The translations under genes were made by a program, and so were the position numbers. A DNA stretch of 43,506 nucleotides from Candidatus Gastranaerophilales bacterium (lineage in GTDB: Bacteria > Cyanobacteriota > Vampirovibrionia > Gastranaerophilales > Gastranaerophilaceae). Under the pieces are notes generated by a model. It worked only from the letters and a program-made list of their open reading frames with translations. It did not search any database and had not been told where the DNA came from. Positions 1-8,498 of the stretch are shown piece after piece (within the stretch, counting starts at the first letter, position 1; every line of letters starts with the position of its first letter). Location of the stretch: contig CALUWB010000010.1 in the NCBI GenBank assembly GCA_944324375.1, forward strand, positions 1 to 43,506, read 5' to 3'.

Positions 1-40
1 GCACCCTCTCCGAGGGAGAGGGTTTGGGTGAGGGTTAATT
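1..40. repeat. GC-rich hairpin at the contig edge
   Basis: The arms ACCCTCTCC (from position 3) and GGAGAGGGT pair almost perfectly around a short loop and are followed by TTGGGTGAGGG. The stretch is far richer in GC than the flanking sequence. It lies just downstream of the minus-strand HAD gene, so it could act as that gene's transcription stop, but no T-run is visible inside the window. Its position at the contig edge suits a dispersed repeat that interrupted assembly. Confidence 0.45.
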
Positions 41-66
41 ATAATTAATTTCTAAAGTTAATAAGA

Positions 67-747
67 TTACTTCGGAACAACAAAATTAATGTCCCTCGTA
101 ATGACGTCACAAGTGGTTGCTTCTAGTTCCTCTACTGTTTTTACTACTGTATCAGAATTGTTGATTAAATTACTCTTATCTTCTCCATATCCCCACAAAA
201 CACCAATGCCTCTTACTCCAGCCTCTCTTGCGTATATTACATCTGATGCAGCGTCACCTATCATTACGGTTTCTTCTCTTTTTAAACCATATTTATCTAT
301 TATCATATTTATCATTTGGGTTTTTGTTATATCTTCCCCAAATTTATCTATTGTGTAAACTTCATCAAACATATCTAATCTAAATTGTCGTACTATCCTC
401 TGTGTTGGAAAATCTGGTTTATACGTCGCCATAAAGATTCGTTTGTCTGATTGCTTTAGCATACACAAGAATTCATACATGCCTGCATAAATCTCGCTGA
501 TATCATTCTCATCATAATCATATATTTGATGAAAATTACTTACAACTTTATCTAAATTAATTTTGTCTATCTCAGGTGCAATTAGTTTAACTATCTCTGG
601 TAGTGGTGGCCCTATTATATTATGAGTCAAGCGTGATTTATCAATAGGATAATTCGCTTGCGCAAATGCTTTTTCAAAACAAATCATTACCTCTTTTGAG
701 GAATTAATTATTGTTCCATCCAAATCAAATATAAAATTATTAAACAC
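67..747 (-). CDS. HAD family phosphatase (phosphoglycolate phosphatase-like)
   Basis: A 226-aa cytosolic haloacid dehalogenase-superfamily hydrolase, predicted to dephosphorylate a small phosphorylated metabolite. Motif I is DLDGT at residues 8-12, with nucleophile D8 and acid/base D10. A motif II-like MATYKP follows a helical cap region, and motif IV GDAASD lies near residue 165. Length and order fit the Gph/PpaX-type C1-cap group. The start is GTG at 745-747, embedded in the last codons of the upstream aldolase gene (8-base overlap) with a GGGG tract about 7 bases upstream, which implies translational coupling. The substrate cannot be told from sequence. The adjacent aldolase-like gene suggests a shared sugar-phosphate or 2-keto acid pathway, but that is inference. 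Confidence 0.85.
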   Translation of the reverse strand: MFNNFIFDLDGTIINSSKEVMICFEKAFAQANYPIDKSRLTHNIIGPPLPEIVKLIAPEIDKINLDKVVSNFHQIYDYDENDISEIYAGMYEFLCMLKQSDKRIFMATYKPDFPTQRIVRQFRLDMFDEVYTIDKFGEDITKTQMINMIIDKYGLKREETVMIGDAASDVIYAREAGVRGIGVLWGYGEDKSNLINNSDTVVKTVEELEATTCDVITRDINFVVPK

Positions 748-1456
748 TTATTGCCCCACTTCGTTTTTCTAAGTTTTCTAATCGTTTGTAGTCTTCTATT
801 GATTTAATATTCTTGTTTTTTATCCACAAAATTTCAAATTCAATAGCTTTATGTATACTTTCTATATCTGCATCTTTATCAAGAATTACTTTTCTGGTTT
901 CAAATCTTGTAATAGGTAATTTTTTTATAAACGGTAATGATTTTTCTGTTATTTTCCCTCCAATAACAAATTCCTTATCTTTAATCTTTTTTGAAATTTC
1001 TTCTGCTATTTCAAAAATTCTACTATCTTCAACATTCCCTATTCCCATAGATTCTGCTAAATCATTTCTCCCGAATACAATTCCTTTGATATAATTAAAA
1101 TCTTTATCATTAATGATTTCATCTATAGCTTTGAACCCTGTAATTGTTTCGATATTTATATATAAATTTATTTTTTCATCTTCTGAATAAACTTTTCTAA
1201 CAGTTTCAATGAATTTATTTAATGCATATTTAGATTCTATCATCGGAGCTACAATTGATGATACTCCAATTTTTTTTGCTTCTTCAATATCTCTTAATGC
1301 TCCACAACCACCTATTTTTAATACAATTGGCAAATTATTCTTATCCCCAAGTTTTTTGAGCGCTAAAACTTCTTCATATGTTGAACCTTCTGATTCAAAT
1401 TCTGCTTTTAATCCAACTGCATGAAAATTTTGTTTTAAATTCTCTGATAAATTCAT
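740..1456 (-). CDS. HpcH/HpaI aldolase / citrate lyase-like TIM-barrel protein
   Basis: A 238-aa protein resembling the HpcH/HpaI aldolase and citrate lyase beta-subunit superfamily, which makes or breaks C-C bonds of 2-keto acids with a divalent metal. Family-like signatures include KIGGCGALRDIEEA, VAPMIES, the metal-region INIETITGF and a late FGRNDLAESMG (the family GxNDLxxSxG loop). It lacks an obvious N-terminal extension and is slightly shorter than typical HpcH (~250 aa). An AGAGG-like ribosome site precedes its ATG. It is the first gene of a two-gene unit with the HAD phosphatase. A dedicated substrate cannot be assigned; divergence from classic HpcH is noticeable. Confidence 0.75.
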   Translation of the reverse strand: MNLSENLKQNFHAVGLKAEFESEGSTYEEVLALKKLGDKNNLPIVLKIGGCGALRDIEEAKKIGVSSIVAPMIESKYALNKFIETVRKVYSEDEKINLYINIETITGFKAIDEIINDKDFNYIKGIVFGRNDLAESMGIGNVEDSRIFEIAEEISKKIKDKEFVIGGKITEKSLPFIKKLPITRFETRKVILDKDADIESIHKAIEFEILWIKNKNIKSIEDYKRLENLEKRSGAISV

Positions 1457-1502
1457 AACTAGCCTCTAAAATTAAGATTAATTATATCACAAATTTTGAT
1501 GG

Positions 1503-1508
1503 TATAAT
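1503..1508 (+). promoter_or_regulatory. Probable -10 box for the glycosyltransferase gene
   Basis: A perfect TATAAT lies 20 bases before the ATG at 1529, with a GAGG ribosome site between them. No convincing -35 is present at 17 bases. It sits in the 72-base divergent gap between the aldolase and glycosyltransferase genes. Confidence 0.4.
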
Positions 1509-1528
1509 AAAACACAAGCGAGGTTTTT

Positions 1529-2518
1529 ATGAGTAAGTTGTATACAAAAGAAAATATTGAAGCATTTATTTTTACAAGTAATAAAAAAGATTTCTTAAAA
1601 GAATCTATCACAAGTATTCTTAATCAAACAATCGGTGATATTTCAATTACAGTAATTGATATTGCAAGTTCTGATGGTACAGGTGATTTAGTTTATCAAA
1701 TGTCTAAAGAATATCCGAATATTAAATATTACTGGCATGGCGATTCTGAAAATCAAGTTGAAGCTTTTAAAAAAGCGATTGAACTTACTAAAACTGAATA
1801 CGTTTTGATGTTTCATTCAGAAGATGTTTTGCATCCAAGTTATTTAGAATATGCAATCTCTGCAATAAACAAATTCCCTAATACATCAATCGTTTCTACA
1901 CATTATCAAGGTTGGTCAAATCCTACAAATGATAATTGGCAAGATGCGTCAAAAAGGTTTGACTACTGTCCTGATAAGAAAACTTTTGCAAATTATTTAT
2001 ATCGTATGCAACGTTTTGCTTTTTCACCAACGGTTTATAAAACTCAAAACCTAAGAGATCATATTTTTGATATGGCATATTATGGACAGTTTGGTGGTAT
2101 TGGAGATAAGCCATTTGCTGCAAATACTATGCAAGAAAATGATGGGGCAATAATTTTTAGAAGTAAAAAATTACTAAGATATAGAACCTATGTAGGAAGA
2201 CATGATATAGGACCTAGTTATTCTGAAATTATTGCATTTAATCATTTCTTTAAACAATATATGTATGACTCAGTATACTCAATATTTATGTATAACTTAA
2301 TTAATTATAAACAATTAAGAAATGCATATTTCTGGGGACATGATTTTACTATGTCTCTAGAAGAATTTATTGAACAAGCAATAAATGAAGATGCAGGTTG
2401 TATATGGACAAGATTATGTATTATTCCATATTTAGGTGTCATTTTTAGAGAAACAGCCCATATTTTAAGAAAATTCTTTAAGACACAATATAAACGTGTT
2501 TTTAATTTATCTATCTAA
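1529..2518 (+). CDS. Glycosyltransferase family 2 protein
   Basis: A 329-aa GT-A fold glycosyltransferase predicted to move a nucleotide-activated sugar onto a surface glycan or protein. The N-terminal half has the GT2 pattern: FIFTSNKKDFLKESITSIL, then VIDIASSDGTGDL (nucleotide binding) and MFHSEDVLHP, where the ED pair takes the place of the DxD metal motif. The C-terminal half is rich in aromatic residues and ends in a basic amphipathic stretch that could touch the membrane. No transmembrane segments are obvious. It is a single gene, and its stop overlaps the convergent secreted-protein gene by 4 bases. Donor and acceptor are unknown. Confidence 0.82.
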   Translation: MSKLYTKENIEAFIFTSNKKDFLKESITSILNQTIGDISITVIDIASSDGTGDLVYQMSKEYPNIKYYWHGDSENQVEAFKKAIELTKTEYVLMFHSEDVLHPSYLEYAISAINKFPNTSIVSTHYQGWSNPTNDNWQDASKRFDYCPDKKTFANYLYRMQRFAFSPTVYKTQNLRDHIFDMAYYGQFGGIGDKPFAANTMQENDGAIIFRSKKLLRYRTYVGRHDIGPSYSEIIAFNHFFKQYMYDSVYSIFMYNLINYKQLRNAYFWGHDFTMSLEEFIEQAINEDAGCIWTRLCIIPYLGVIFRETAHILRKFFKTQYKRVFNLSI

Positions 2519-3465
2519 TAATATAATTTTACATCTTGTTCAAATTTTATTCTAAATGGTGTATTCGCTGGAATATATACAGAACCACCTTTGCAGAATA
2601 TAGATACAATAGGTGATGCAACTGTGCTGATTGTTCCTAAAGTTAATCCATATACAAAAGTGAATGGAGCAAGGATAACAGTTGTTTTATCTTGGACTAA
2701 ATTTGCTGATAATTTGTTCATCTTATGGAATGTATTACGTCCCCATTTCCCTTTATTAACCGTATTTTTCCAATAAGAACGTTTACCTTTTATATCTTCA
2801 AAGAAAACTTTTTTGCCCCCAACTCTTATAACTCTTGTATCAATATGTTGGTATGTTCCACCAAATATAATTGAACATACTGATAAGTTTACTAATCCAC
2901 CGTTTCCTGAAATTTGAGGAGTATGTGATTCAACAATCTCACCAACAAATTTTGTACCTTCTGGAATTGTATAATATGCTGTTTTTATTGGCTTTGTTGA
3001 TTTAAATACAATACTTGTTCCTACTCTTTGTTTGTCTGATATTGCGTTAACATTTACAATATCAAATACCATCCCTTTTCTTAGTTGCAAAATTTTTTTA
3101 TTAGTTTTTGTAATCGTTTTTTTTATTGGTTTTTGAGTATATGTTTTTATCGGTTGTGATTTAATTGTACTTGTATTTGAACTAGATGAACCACTAGTAT
3201 TTTTAGGTAATGCAGGGAGCTTTGGTAATGGTTCAGATACTGTTGTTTTTTGTACTGGTTTTGGAGTTGGCTTTGTTGGTTGAGTAACATTTTTATTAGG
3301 ATTATTTCCGCCTATGTTGTTAATCTGATTAACATTATAATTTTTTCTTATCGCATCATCTACTGTATAATCTAGGTCTATACCAAATACAGGCATTAAA
3401 AATAATGCCTGTATTAGAAATGTTATAAATAATTTTTTATTATTATTTTGTTGCAAGATATTCAT
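2515..3465 (-). CDS. Secreted protein with Pro-rich linker and beta-rich C-terminal domain
   Basis: I chose the ATG at 3463-3465 (316 aa) over the longer open frame because it gives a clean signal peptide: NNNKK followed by a hydrophobic run ending near VFG (residues ~10-28). Upstream residues in the longer frame only mirror gltA. After the signal come a short helix, an Asn/Pro/Lys/Thr-rich linker (~50-130) and a predicted beta-rich domain (~140-316) with IPEGTKFVGEIVE and VYIPANTPFRIKFE, two similar strand-turn elements. It ends in LYY. It probably acts in the periplasm or outer membrane; I do not recognise a named family. The start codon lies inside the last codons of gltA (23-base overlap), suggesting coupling. 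Confidence 0.65.
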   Translation of the reverse strand: MNILQQNNNKKLFITFLIQALFLMPVFGIDLDYTVDDAIRKNYNVNQINNIGGNNPNKNVTQPTKPTPKPVQKTTVSEPLPKLPALPKNTSGSSSSNTSTIKSQPIKTYTQKPIKKTITKTNKKILQLRKGMVFDIVNVNAISDKQRVGTSIVFKSTKPIKTAYYTIPEGTKFVGEIVESHTPQISGNGGLVNLSVCSIIFGGTYQHIDTRVIRVGGKKVFFEDIKGKRSYWKNTVNKGKWGRNTFHKMNKLSANLVQDKTTVILAPFTFVYGLTLGTISTVASPIVSIFCKGGSVYIPANTPFRIKFEQDVKLYY

Positions 3466-4819
3466 TAATAGCCTTTGCTGCTTTTTTACCTGCGCCCATT
3501 GCGTTAATTGCGTTTGATGTTCCAACAGGAGCAACGTCTCCACCTGCATAAATCTTAGGAATAGATGTTTCTCTTGTTTCTTCATCAACTGTGAAGTAAC
3601 CACGTCTATCTGTTTCAAAATTAATACCGTCAGCTTCTGATGATTTTTGGATAATAGGGTTAGGGCCTGTTCCTAATGCTACGATTACAGAATCAACATC
3701 TAATGTTTCAAACTTGCCAGTTCCTACTGGTTTGCATCTGCCTGATTCATCAGGTTCGCCTAATTCCATTATCTCAAATTTCATGCCTGCAACATATCCT
3801 TCGTTATCAAGGATTTCAGAAGGTGCGTGTAAAAATTTGAAGATTACGCCTTCTTCTTTTGCGTGTCTGATTTCTTCTAATCTTGCAGGAAGTTCTTTTT
3901 CTGTACGTCTATATACAATGTAAACTTCTTCAAAACCAACTCTAACGGCTGTTCTTGCAGCATCCATTGCAACGTTTCCACCACCGATTACAGCAACTTT
4001 TTTACCAACTTTTAATGGAGTTGGAGTGTTTTCATCGTTAGCTTGCATTAAGTTTACACGTGTTAAGAATTCGTTTGCAGAGAATACGCCATTTAAGTTT
4101 TCTCCAGGAATATTCATCATCTTAGGAAGGCCTGCACCTGAACAAATAAATATTGCATCAAATCCATCTTCTTCTAATTGTTTAATAGTAATAGATTTAC
4201 CAACAATAACATTTTTCTTAAATTCAACACCCATTTCTTTTAGAGAATCAATTTCTCTATCTAAAACAACTCTTGGTAATCTGAATGGTGGGATACCGTA
4301 TCTTAAAACGCCACCGAATTTGTGTAATGCTTCAAATACAACAACTTCGTGTCCTGCTTTTCTAAGGTCAGCTGCAGCTGTTATACCTGCACAACCTGAA
4401 CCGATTACGGCAACTTTCTTGCCTGAAGGTGTAATTTCTGCTTTTTCAGGTCTTGTGTTATCACCAACGTATCTTTCTAAAGCGCCGATAGCAACTGCTT
4501 CACCTTTAATGCCTAAAACACATTTGCCTTCGCATTGTCTTTCTTGAGGACAAACTCTACCGCAAACTGATGGTAACATACTTGTTTGACGAATAATTTC
4601 GCCTGCTTTGTTTAAATCATCTTCTTTGATTGCTTGTATAAATTGTGGGATTTGAATATTTACAGGGCAACCTTGCACGCATCTTGGGTTTTTACAATTT
4701 AAACATCTTGATGCTTCTAGTTTTGCTTGTTCTGGTGTTAAGTTCTCTTCTACTGCATCAAAATTACTTCTGCGTTCTATCATATCCTGTTCTTTAGGTC
4801 TTTGACGTTCCATATTCAA
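3443..4819 (-). CDS. gltA: NADPH-dependent glutamate synthase small-subunit type oxidoreductase
   Basis: A 458-aa flavoprotein of the GltD/GltA family, which passes electrons from NADPH through FAD and Fe-S clusters, classically to make glutamate from glutamine and 2-oxoglutarate. The N-terminal domain has the cluster cysteines CLNCKNPRCVQGCPV (~38-51) and CGRVCPQERQCEGKC (~87-101). An FAD-binding VIGSGCAGITAA follows near 138, an NADPH-binding VIGGGNVAMDAA near 277, and the FAD-closing YAGGDVAP near 425. Full length for the stand-alone family. No large glutamate synthase subunit or NfnA partner is adjacent, so a role as an NfnB-like or general electron-transfer subunit is also possible. Confidence 0.9.
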   Translation of the reverse strand: MNMERQRPKEQDMIERRSNFDAVEENLTPEQAKLEASRCLNCKNPRCVQGCPVNIQIPQFIQAIKEDDLNKAGEIIRQTSMLPSVCGRVCPQERQCEGKCVLGIKGEAVAIGALERYVGDNTRPEKAEITPSGKKVAVIGSGCAGITAAADLRKAGHEVVVFEALHKFGGVLRYGIPPFRLPRVVLDREIDSLKEMGVEFKKNVIVGKSITIKQLEEDGFDAIFICSGAGLPKMMNIPGENLNGVFSANEFLTRVNLMQANDENTPTPLKVGKKVAVIGGGNVAMDAARTAVRVGFEEVYIVYRRTEKELPARLEEIRHAKEEGVIFKFLHAPSEILDNEGYVAGMKFEIMELGEPDESGRCKPVGTGKFETLDVDSVIVALGTGPNPIIQKSSEADGINFETDRRGYFTVDEETRETSIPKIYAGGDVAPVGTSNAINAMGAGKKAAKAINEYLATK

Positions 4820-4902
4820 ATCTCTCCTTATAATTACTTCCCGTTAACTTTACTCTATTTTATATCAAAATTGTGAAAATGTAAAAATATTTACTGATAA
4901 TT

Positions 4903-5982
4903 TTATATGAATTCGGATAGTATAATATTACTTAAAAGAAATCCTTGATTAGATAATTTATATCCATTTTTTGTTTTTATGATGTGACCTGTATGCAAGT
5001 ATTTATCAATAATATTTTTATATTGTAAATCAAAATCTATATTATATTTTTCATTTAAATTTTTAGTATTTATTCCTTCTTCAATTCTAAAACCCAAAAA
5101 TATGCTTTCTTCAAGTTTTTCTTGTTCTGTAAGAAATTTTCCGAATTCTCTTTCAGTTGGATTGGTTAAATATTTATCAAATGTTTCATAATTTGAGTAT
5201 CTAATTCCATCTATAAATCCGTGAGCTGAGATTCCAAAACCATAATATTCGTTTTCTTTCCAATAGTTAAGATTATGTTTTGATTCAAACCCCTTTTTTG
5301 CAAAATTACTGATTTCATAATGCTCAAAGTCTTTTAATTTTTCTATAGCTGTTAAATACATATCTGCTTGAGTATCATCGTCAGGAACATTTTCTGGATA
5401 ATGTTTATAAAAATAACAACCTTCATCAATTTTTAATCCGTATAGTGAAACATGCTGAATAGGTAAGGAATTCACTATATCCAAGTCTTTTTTGAACATA
5501 TCAAGTGTTTGGTTCGGTAAACCATAAATTAAATCTACGCTTATATTTTTAAAACCTGCTTTTTGAGCAAGTTCAATTGTTTGAAATATTTGGCTAGAAT
5601 TATGTCTACGGCCTATTTGAGAAAGTATCTCATTATCAAAAGATTGTGAACCAATACTTAATCTGTTAAAACCAATATCTTTTAGTTCAAAAAGATATTT
5701 TTCATCAATAGAGTCTGGATTAACTTCAATGGTTATTTCTGTATCAGATGATAAATTAAATTTATTTAATATTTTTTTTAATTCTGAAATTTCCATTAAA
5801 GATGGTGTGCCACCACCAAAATAAATAGTATTTAATAATTCACCTTTATAATAATAGTCTATTTCTTTTAATAATGAATATAAATACCCTATTTTTTTAT
5901 CAATATTGGTAAACGATATAAAAGAACAATATTTGCATTTGCTTAAACAAAATGGAATATGAATATAAACGCTATTTGTCAT
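4903..5982 (-). CDS. hemW: Radical SAM heme chaperone HemW
   Basis: A 359-aa radical SAM protein of the HemN/HemW family. The cluster motif is C12-x3-C16-x2-C19 in HIPFCLSKCKYCSF; the fourth cysteine of true coproporphyrinogen oxidase (CxC) is replaced by SF, which marks HemW, a heme-trafficking chaperone, rather than HemN. The SAM-binding YFGGGTPSLM (~55-64) and EVNPDS follow, and the C-terminal HemN domain with YGFGISAHG and YEISNFAKKG is present. Its ATG directly abuts the stop of the upstream gene (zero spacing), implying co-transcription with the membrane glycosyltransferase. Heme-related function suggests cytochromes or imported heme in this otherwise anaerobic-looking organism. Confidence 0.88.
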   Translation of the reverse strand: MTNSVYIHIPFCLSKCKYCSFISFTNIDKKIGYLYSLLKEIDYYYKGELLNTIYFGGGTPSLMEISELKKILNKFNLSSDTEITIEVNPDSIDEKYLFELKDIGFNRLSIGSQSFDNEILSQIGRRHNSSQIFQTIELAQKAGFKNISVDLIYGLPNQTLDMFKKDLDIVNSLPIQHVSLYGLKIDEGCYFYKHYPENVPDDDTQADMYLTAIEKLKDFEHYEISNFAKKGFESKHNLNYWKENEYYGFGISAHGFIDGIRYSNYETFDKYLTNPTEREFGKFLTEQEKLEESIFLGFRIEEGINTKNLNEKYNIDFDLQYKNIIDKYLHTGHIIKTKNGYKLSNQGFLLSNIILSEFI

Positions 5983-7542
5983 TTATTCTTTATCTTTGCC
6001 TATTCCTGCTTCTATTGCTTCTACAAGATTTACAATATTAATTTTAGAAAAGTTATCGCAAGAGTTCCATAAAACAGTAGGAAGAATATCTCCAGGTGTT
6101 CTATTTGAAAACTCAAATTTACAACATCCTTTAACCATATTAGTAGAACCGTCTTGTGTTGGTTCAAAATACTTACAATGTTGGCAAATTTTTAGAACCA
6201 TACCATGTTCTTCTAATTTTGAAGAAATTTCTTTTATTGCATCAATAACTCTTATATGTTGAGTTTTTGTAGTATATTTTTTCTTTCTATTAATAAATAC
6301 AACTTTAACTAATCCACTATCTGATATAATTTCTAATTTGCAAGGATAATGTCTTCTTCCATCGAAAACAAAAACATCAACTAGTAGTTTTTCAATATGT
6401 TTTGCTTCTGTTTTTCCGAACATAAGATTTCTTACAAATCTTATAGGTGGGAAGTTATAAATAACTTTACAGAAGGTATATGCAGGATATGCAAAAAGAT
6501 ATAAATGTTCTTTAGCAAATATTTTTGTATTTAATAAACTTGCGCAAAAACTTATTGTAAGAGCTGCAAACATTAATGCTATAACATAAATATTAACAGA
6601 GAATATATATTTATATGCATACATAAGTAATGCAAAATAACCTAAAATAACTGTTAAACAATTTGGTGCAATTAAAGAGAAGATAAGTTCTGTAAGACTT
6701 TTATTTTTAAAACTAATTTGTTTAATTGCATTAAAGAACATAGAACATCTATGACTTAAAGATGGGATTCTTAAATCATAATGTTCCATATCAAGATAAA
6801 CTTTAATATTAGAATCAAAGATACATTTACAATTTAATTTAGCAAGTAAAAGAGTATATTTTAATTCATCATTTATGCTTTTGAAATTTACAGAACCAAT
6901 TGCATCAACAATTTGTTTTCTAATAACTAATGCATCAGAATTTATTAAGCTACTAAGTCCTAATTTAGCTCTAGATTTTTGGATGAAATTATTACAATAT
7001 TGGTTATAATTATATTTAATATTTTCAACTAAAGATAATTCATCTTTGCAAATAAGATTAACAGCTCCGGTTACGACGTGATTTTTTTGTAATGAATTGT
7101 TTATATTTGTAAGAAAATCAGAATTTACATAATATTTAGCATCAAGGAAAACATATGCATCAATATTATTAACAGTAGATAATCTTTCGGTCATAATTGA
7201 TATAGCTTGGTCTTTACCAACTGTATCAACATTTTTGATGTTTAAAACATTAACATCTAAATCACTTTGGAATAAAAATTCAGATTCGTCATTACAGTTA
7301 TCTAAGATAACATTTATTGAGTAATTTCTTCTTGGGTAAGTTTGAGTTTTTAACTGCTTAACTAAATTCTCAATAGTTTTAGCATTGTTATGAGAATATA
7401 TTACAACACATAGATTGTGTTCTCTTATGTTGTATGTATCTCTTTGTTTTTTCTCATGTTTTAAGCTCATTACAGTTAGTGTAATGAAATAAATTGTAAA
7501 AATAGATAAATATAAAAATAATAAAATCATAATAGTCTCCAA
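5983..7542 (-). CDS. Membrane glycosyltransferase family 2 with Cys-rich tail
   Basis: A 519-aa inner-membrane GT2 protein. Residues 1-25 form a transmembrane anchor. The GT-A domain (~40-260) has VVIYSHNNAKTIENL, an acidic strand VFLDAKYYVN in the DxD position and a late NDELKYT. Two or three transmembrane helices follow (~285-355), the layout of processive or membrane-linked GT2 enzymes. The C-terminal ~120 residues are cytosolic, beta-rich and basic, and end in a cysteine cluster (CQHCKYF, then KGCCKFEF, then SCDNF) that looks like a metal or Fe-S site and is unusual for GT2. A GGAG ribosome site precedes the ATG. First gene of the pair with hemW. The acceptor is unknown, possibly a surface polysaccharide. 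Confidence 0.75.
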   Translation of the reverse strand: METIMILLFLYLSIFTIYFITLTVMSLKHEKKQRDTYNIREHNLCVVIYSHNNAKTIENLVKQLKTQTYPRRNYSINVILDNCNDESEFLFQSDLDVNVLNIKNVDTVGKDQAISIMTERLSTVNNIDAYVFLDAKYYVNSDFLTNINNSLQKNHVVTGAVNLICKDELSLVENIKYNYNQYCNNFIQKSRAKLGLSSLINSDALVIRKQIVDAIGSVNFKSINDELKYTLLLAKLNCKCIFDSNIKVYLDMEHYDLRIPSLSHRCSMFFNAIKQISFKNKSLTELIFSLIAPNCLTVILGYFALLMYAYKYIFSVNIYVIALMFAALTISFCASLLNTKIFAKEHLYLFAYPAYTFCKVIYNFPPIRFVRNLMFGKTEAKHIEKLLVDVFVFDGRRHYPCKLEIISDSGLVKVVFINRKKKYTTKTQHIRVIDAIKEISSKLEEHGMVLKICQHCKYFEPTQDGSTNMVKGCCKFEFSNRTPGDILPTVLWNSCDNFSKINIVNLVEAIEAGIGKDKE

Positions 7543-7612
7543 TAAAAGTTTATTCTAAACAATAAAAAATTTCAAATATACAGGCATGCTTTGGTTGTAA
7601 TAGAATATAATT

Positions 7613-8395
7613 ATGAAAACATATGTAATAACAGGAACGACATCAGGAATAGGGAAATCGTTAGCAGAAGAATATTCAAAACATAATATTGTTTTTGCAG
7701 GATATAGGAATGAAAGATTAAAGTTGGAAGGAGAAAATATAATCCCTTTTTATATTGATTATTCAAAGCCTGAAACAATCCAACAAGCAATAGAATTTAT
7801 TAATTCTAAGACAAAAAAAATAGATACAATATTTAATGTAGCAGGGTGTGTTGTTGCAGGGGCTTTAGAGCTAATTGATATGAGCGAATTACGTCGCCAA
7901 TTTGATGTTAATGTATTTGGCGCATTAGAATTAACCAGAGGTTTACCTGTAAATAAAGTAATAAATATAAGTTCAATGTCATCATTTGGTATATATCCAT
8001 TTATTGCACCTTATTGCGCATCAAAAAGAGCTTTAGACATTTTATTTAATTTGTATAGTTTAGAGTCAGGGATTAAGGTTATTTCATTGAAATTAGGTTC
8101 AATAGCGACTCCTATTTGGTCAAAATCTATACAAGAAAATAATACTGTCCTAGAAAACTCAAAAGGATATGAAGCTGAATGTAAGTATTTAGTGAAAAAT
8201 GCTTTGAAAAATGAAGTAAAAGGTATTCCAGTAAATAAAATAATTACTAAAATAATAAAAATAGAAAAATTATCTAGTCCAAAACCCTCATATACGATTG
8301 GTTTTGACGCAAAAGTAACCGAAATATTTTCACATTTACCACAAGGCTTTATCAATTTTGTAATAGAAAATAAATTAAAAAGAATGCGAAAATAA
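7613..8395 (+). CDS. Short-chain dehydrogenase/reductase (SDR)
   Basis: A 260-aa NAD(P)-dependent oxidoreductase with the classical SDR pattern: TGTTSGIG at residues 7-14 for cofactor binding, NVAG near 75-78, the catalytic serine in NISSMSSFG (~118-126), and Y134-x3-K138 in YCASK. The C-terminal ~70 residues, with an amphipathic Lys-rich end, resemble lipid- or sterol-acting SDRs. No ribosome-binding site is visible; a TAGAAT/TATAAT -10-like stretch lies just upstream of the ATG, so the mRNA may be leaderless. It is monocistronic, facing away from the glycosyltransferase operon. Substrate unknown. Confidence 0.85.
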   Translation: MKTYVITGTTSGIGKSLAEEYSKHNIVFAGYRNERLKLEGENIIPFYIDYSKPETIQQAIEFINSKTKKIDTIFNVAGCVVAGALELIDMSELRRQFDVNVFGALELTRGLPVNKVINISSMSSFGIYPFIAPYCASKRALDILFNLYSLESGIKVISLKLGSIATPIWSKSIQENNTVLENSKGYEAECKYLVKNALKNEVKGIPVNKIITKIIKIEKLSSPKPSYTIGFDAKVTEIFSHLPQGFINFVIENKLKRMRK

Positions 8396-8498
8396 ATGTC
8401 AAATTTCTTAAAAAATGTTAACAATCTGAATTAAAATGGCAAAAAAGATTTATTTTTTGACTTAAATATTGTATCATATCATGTGTAGGTAATTTATT

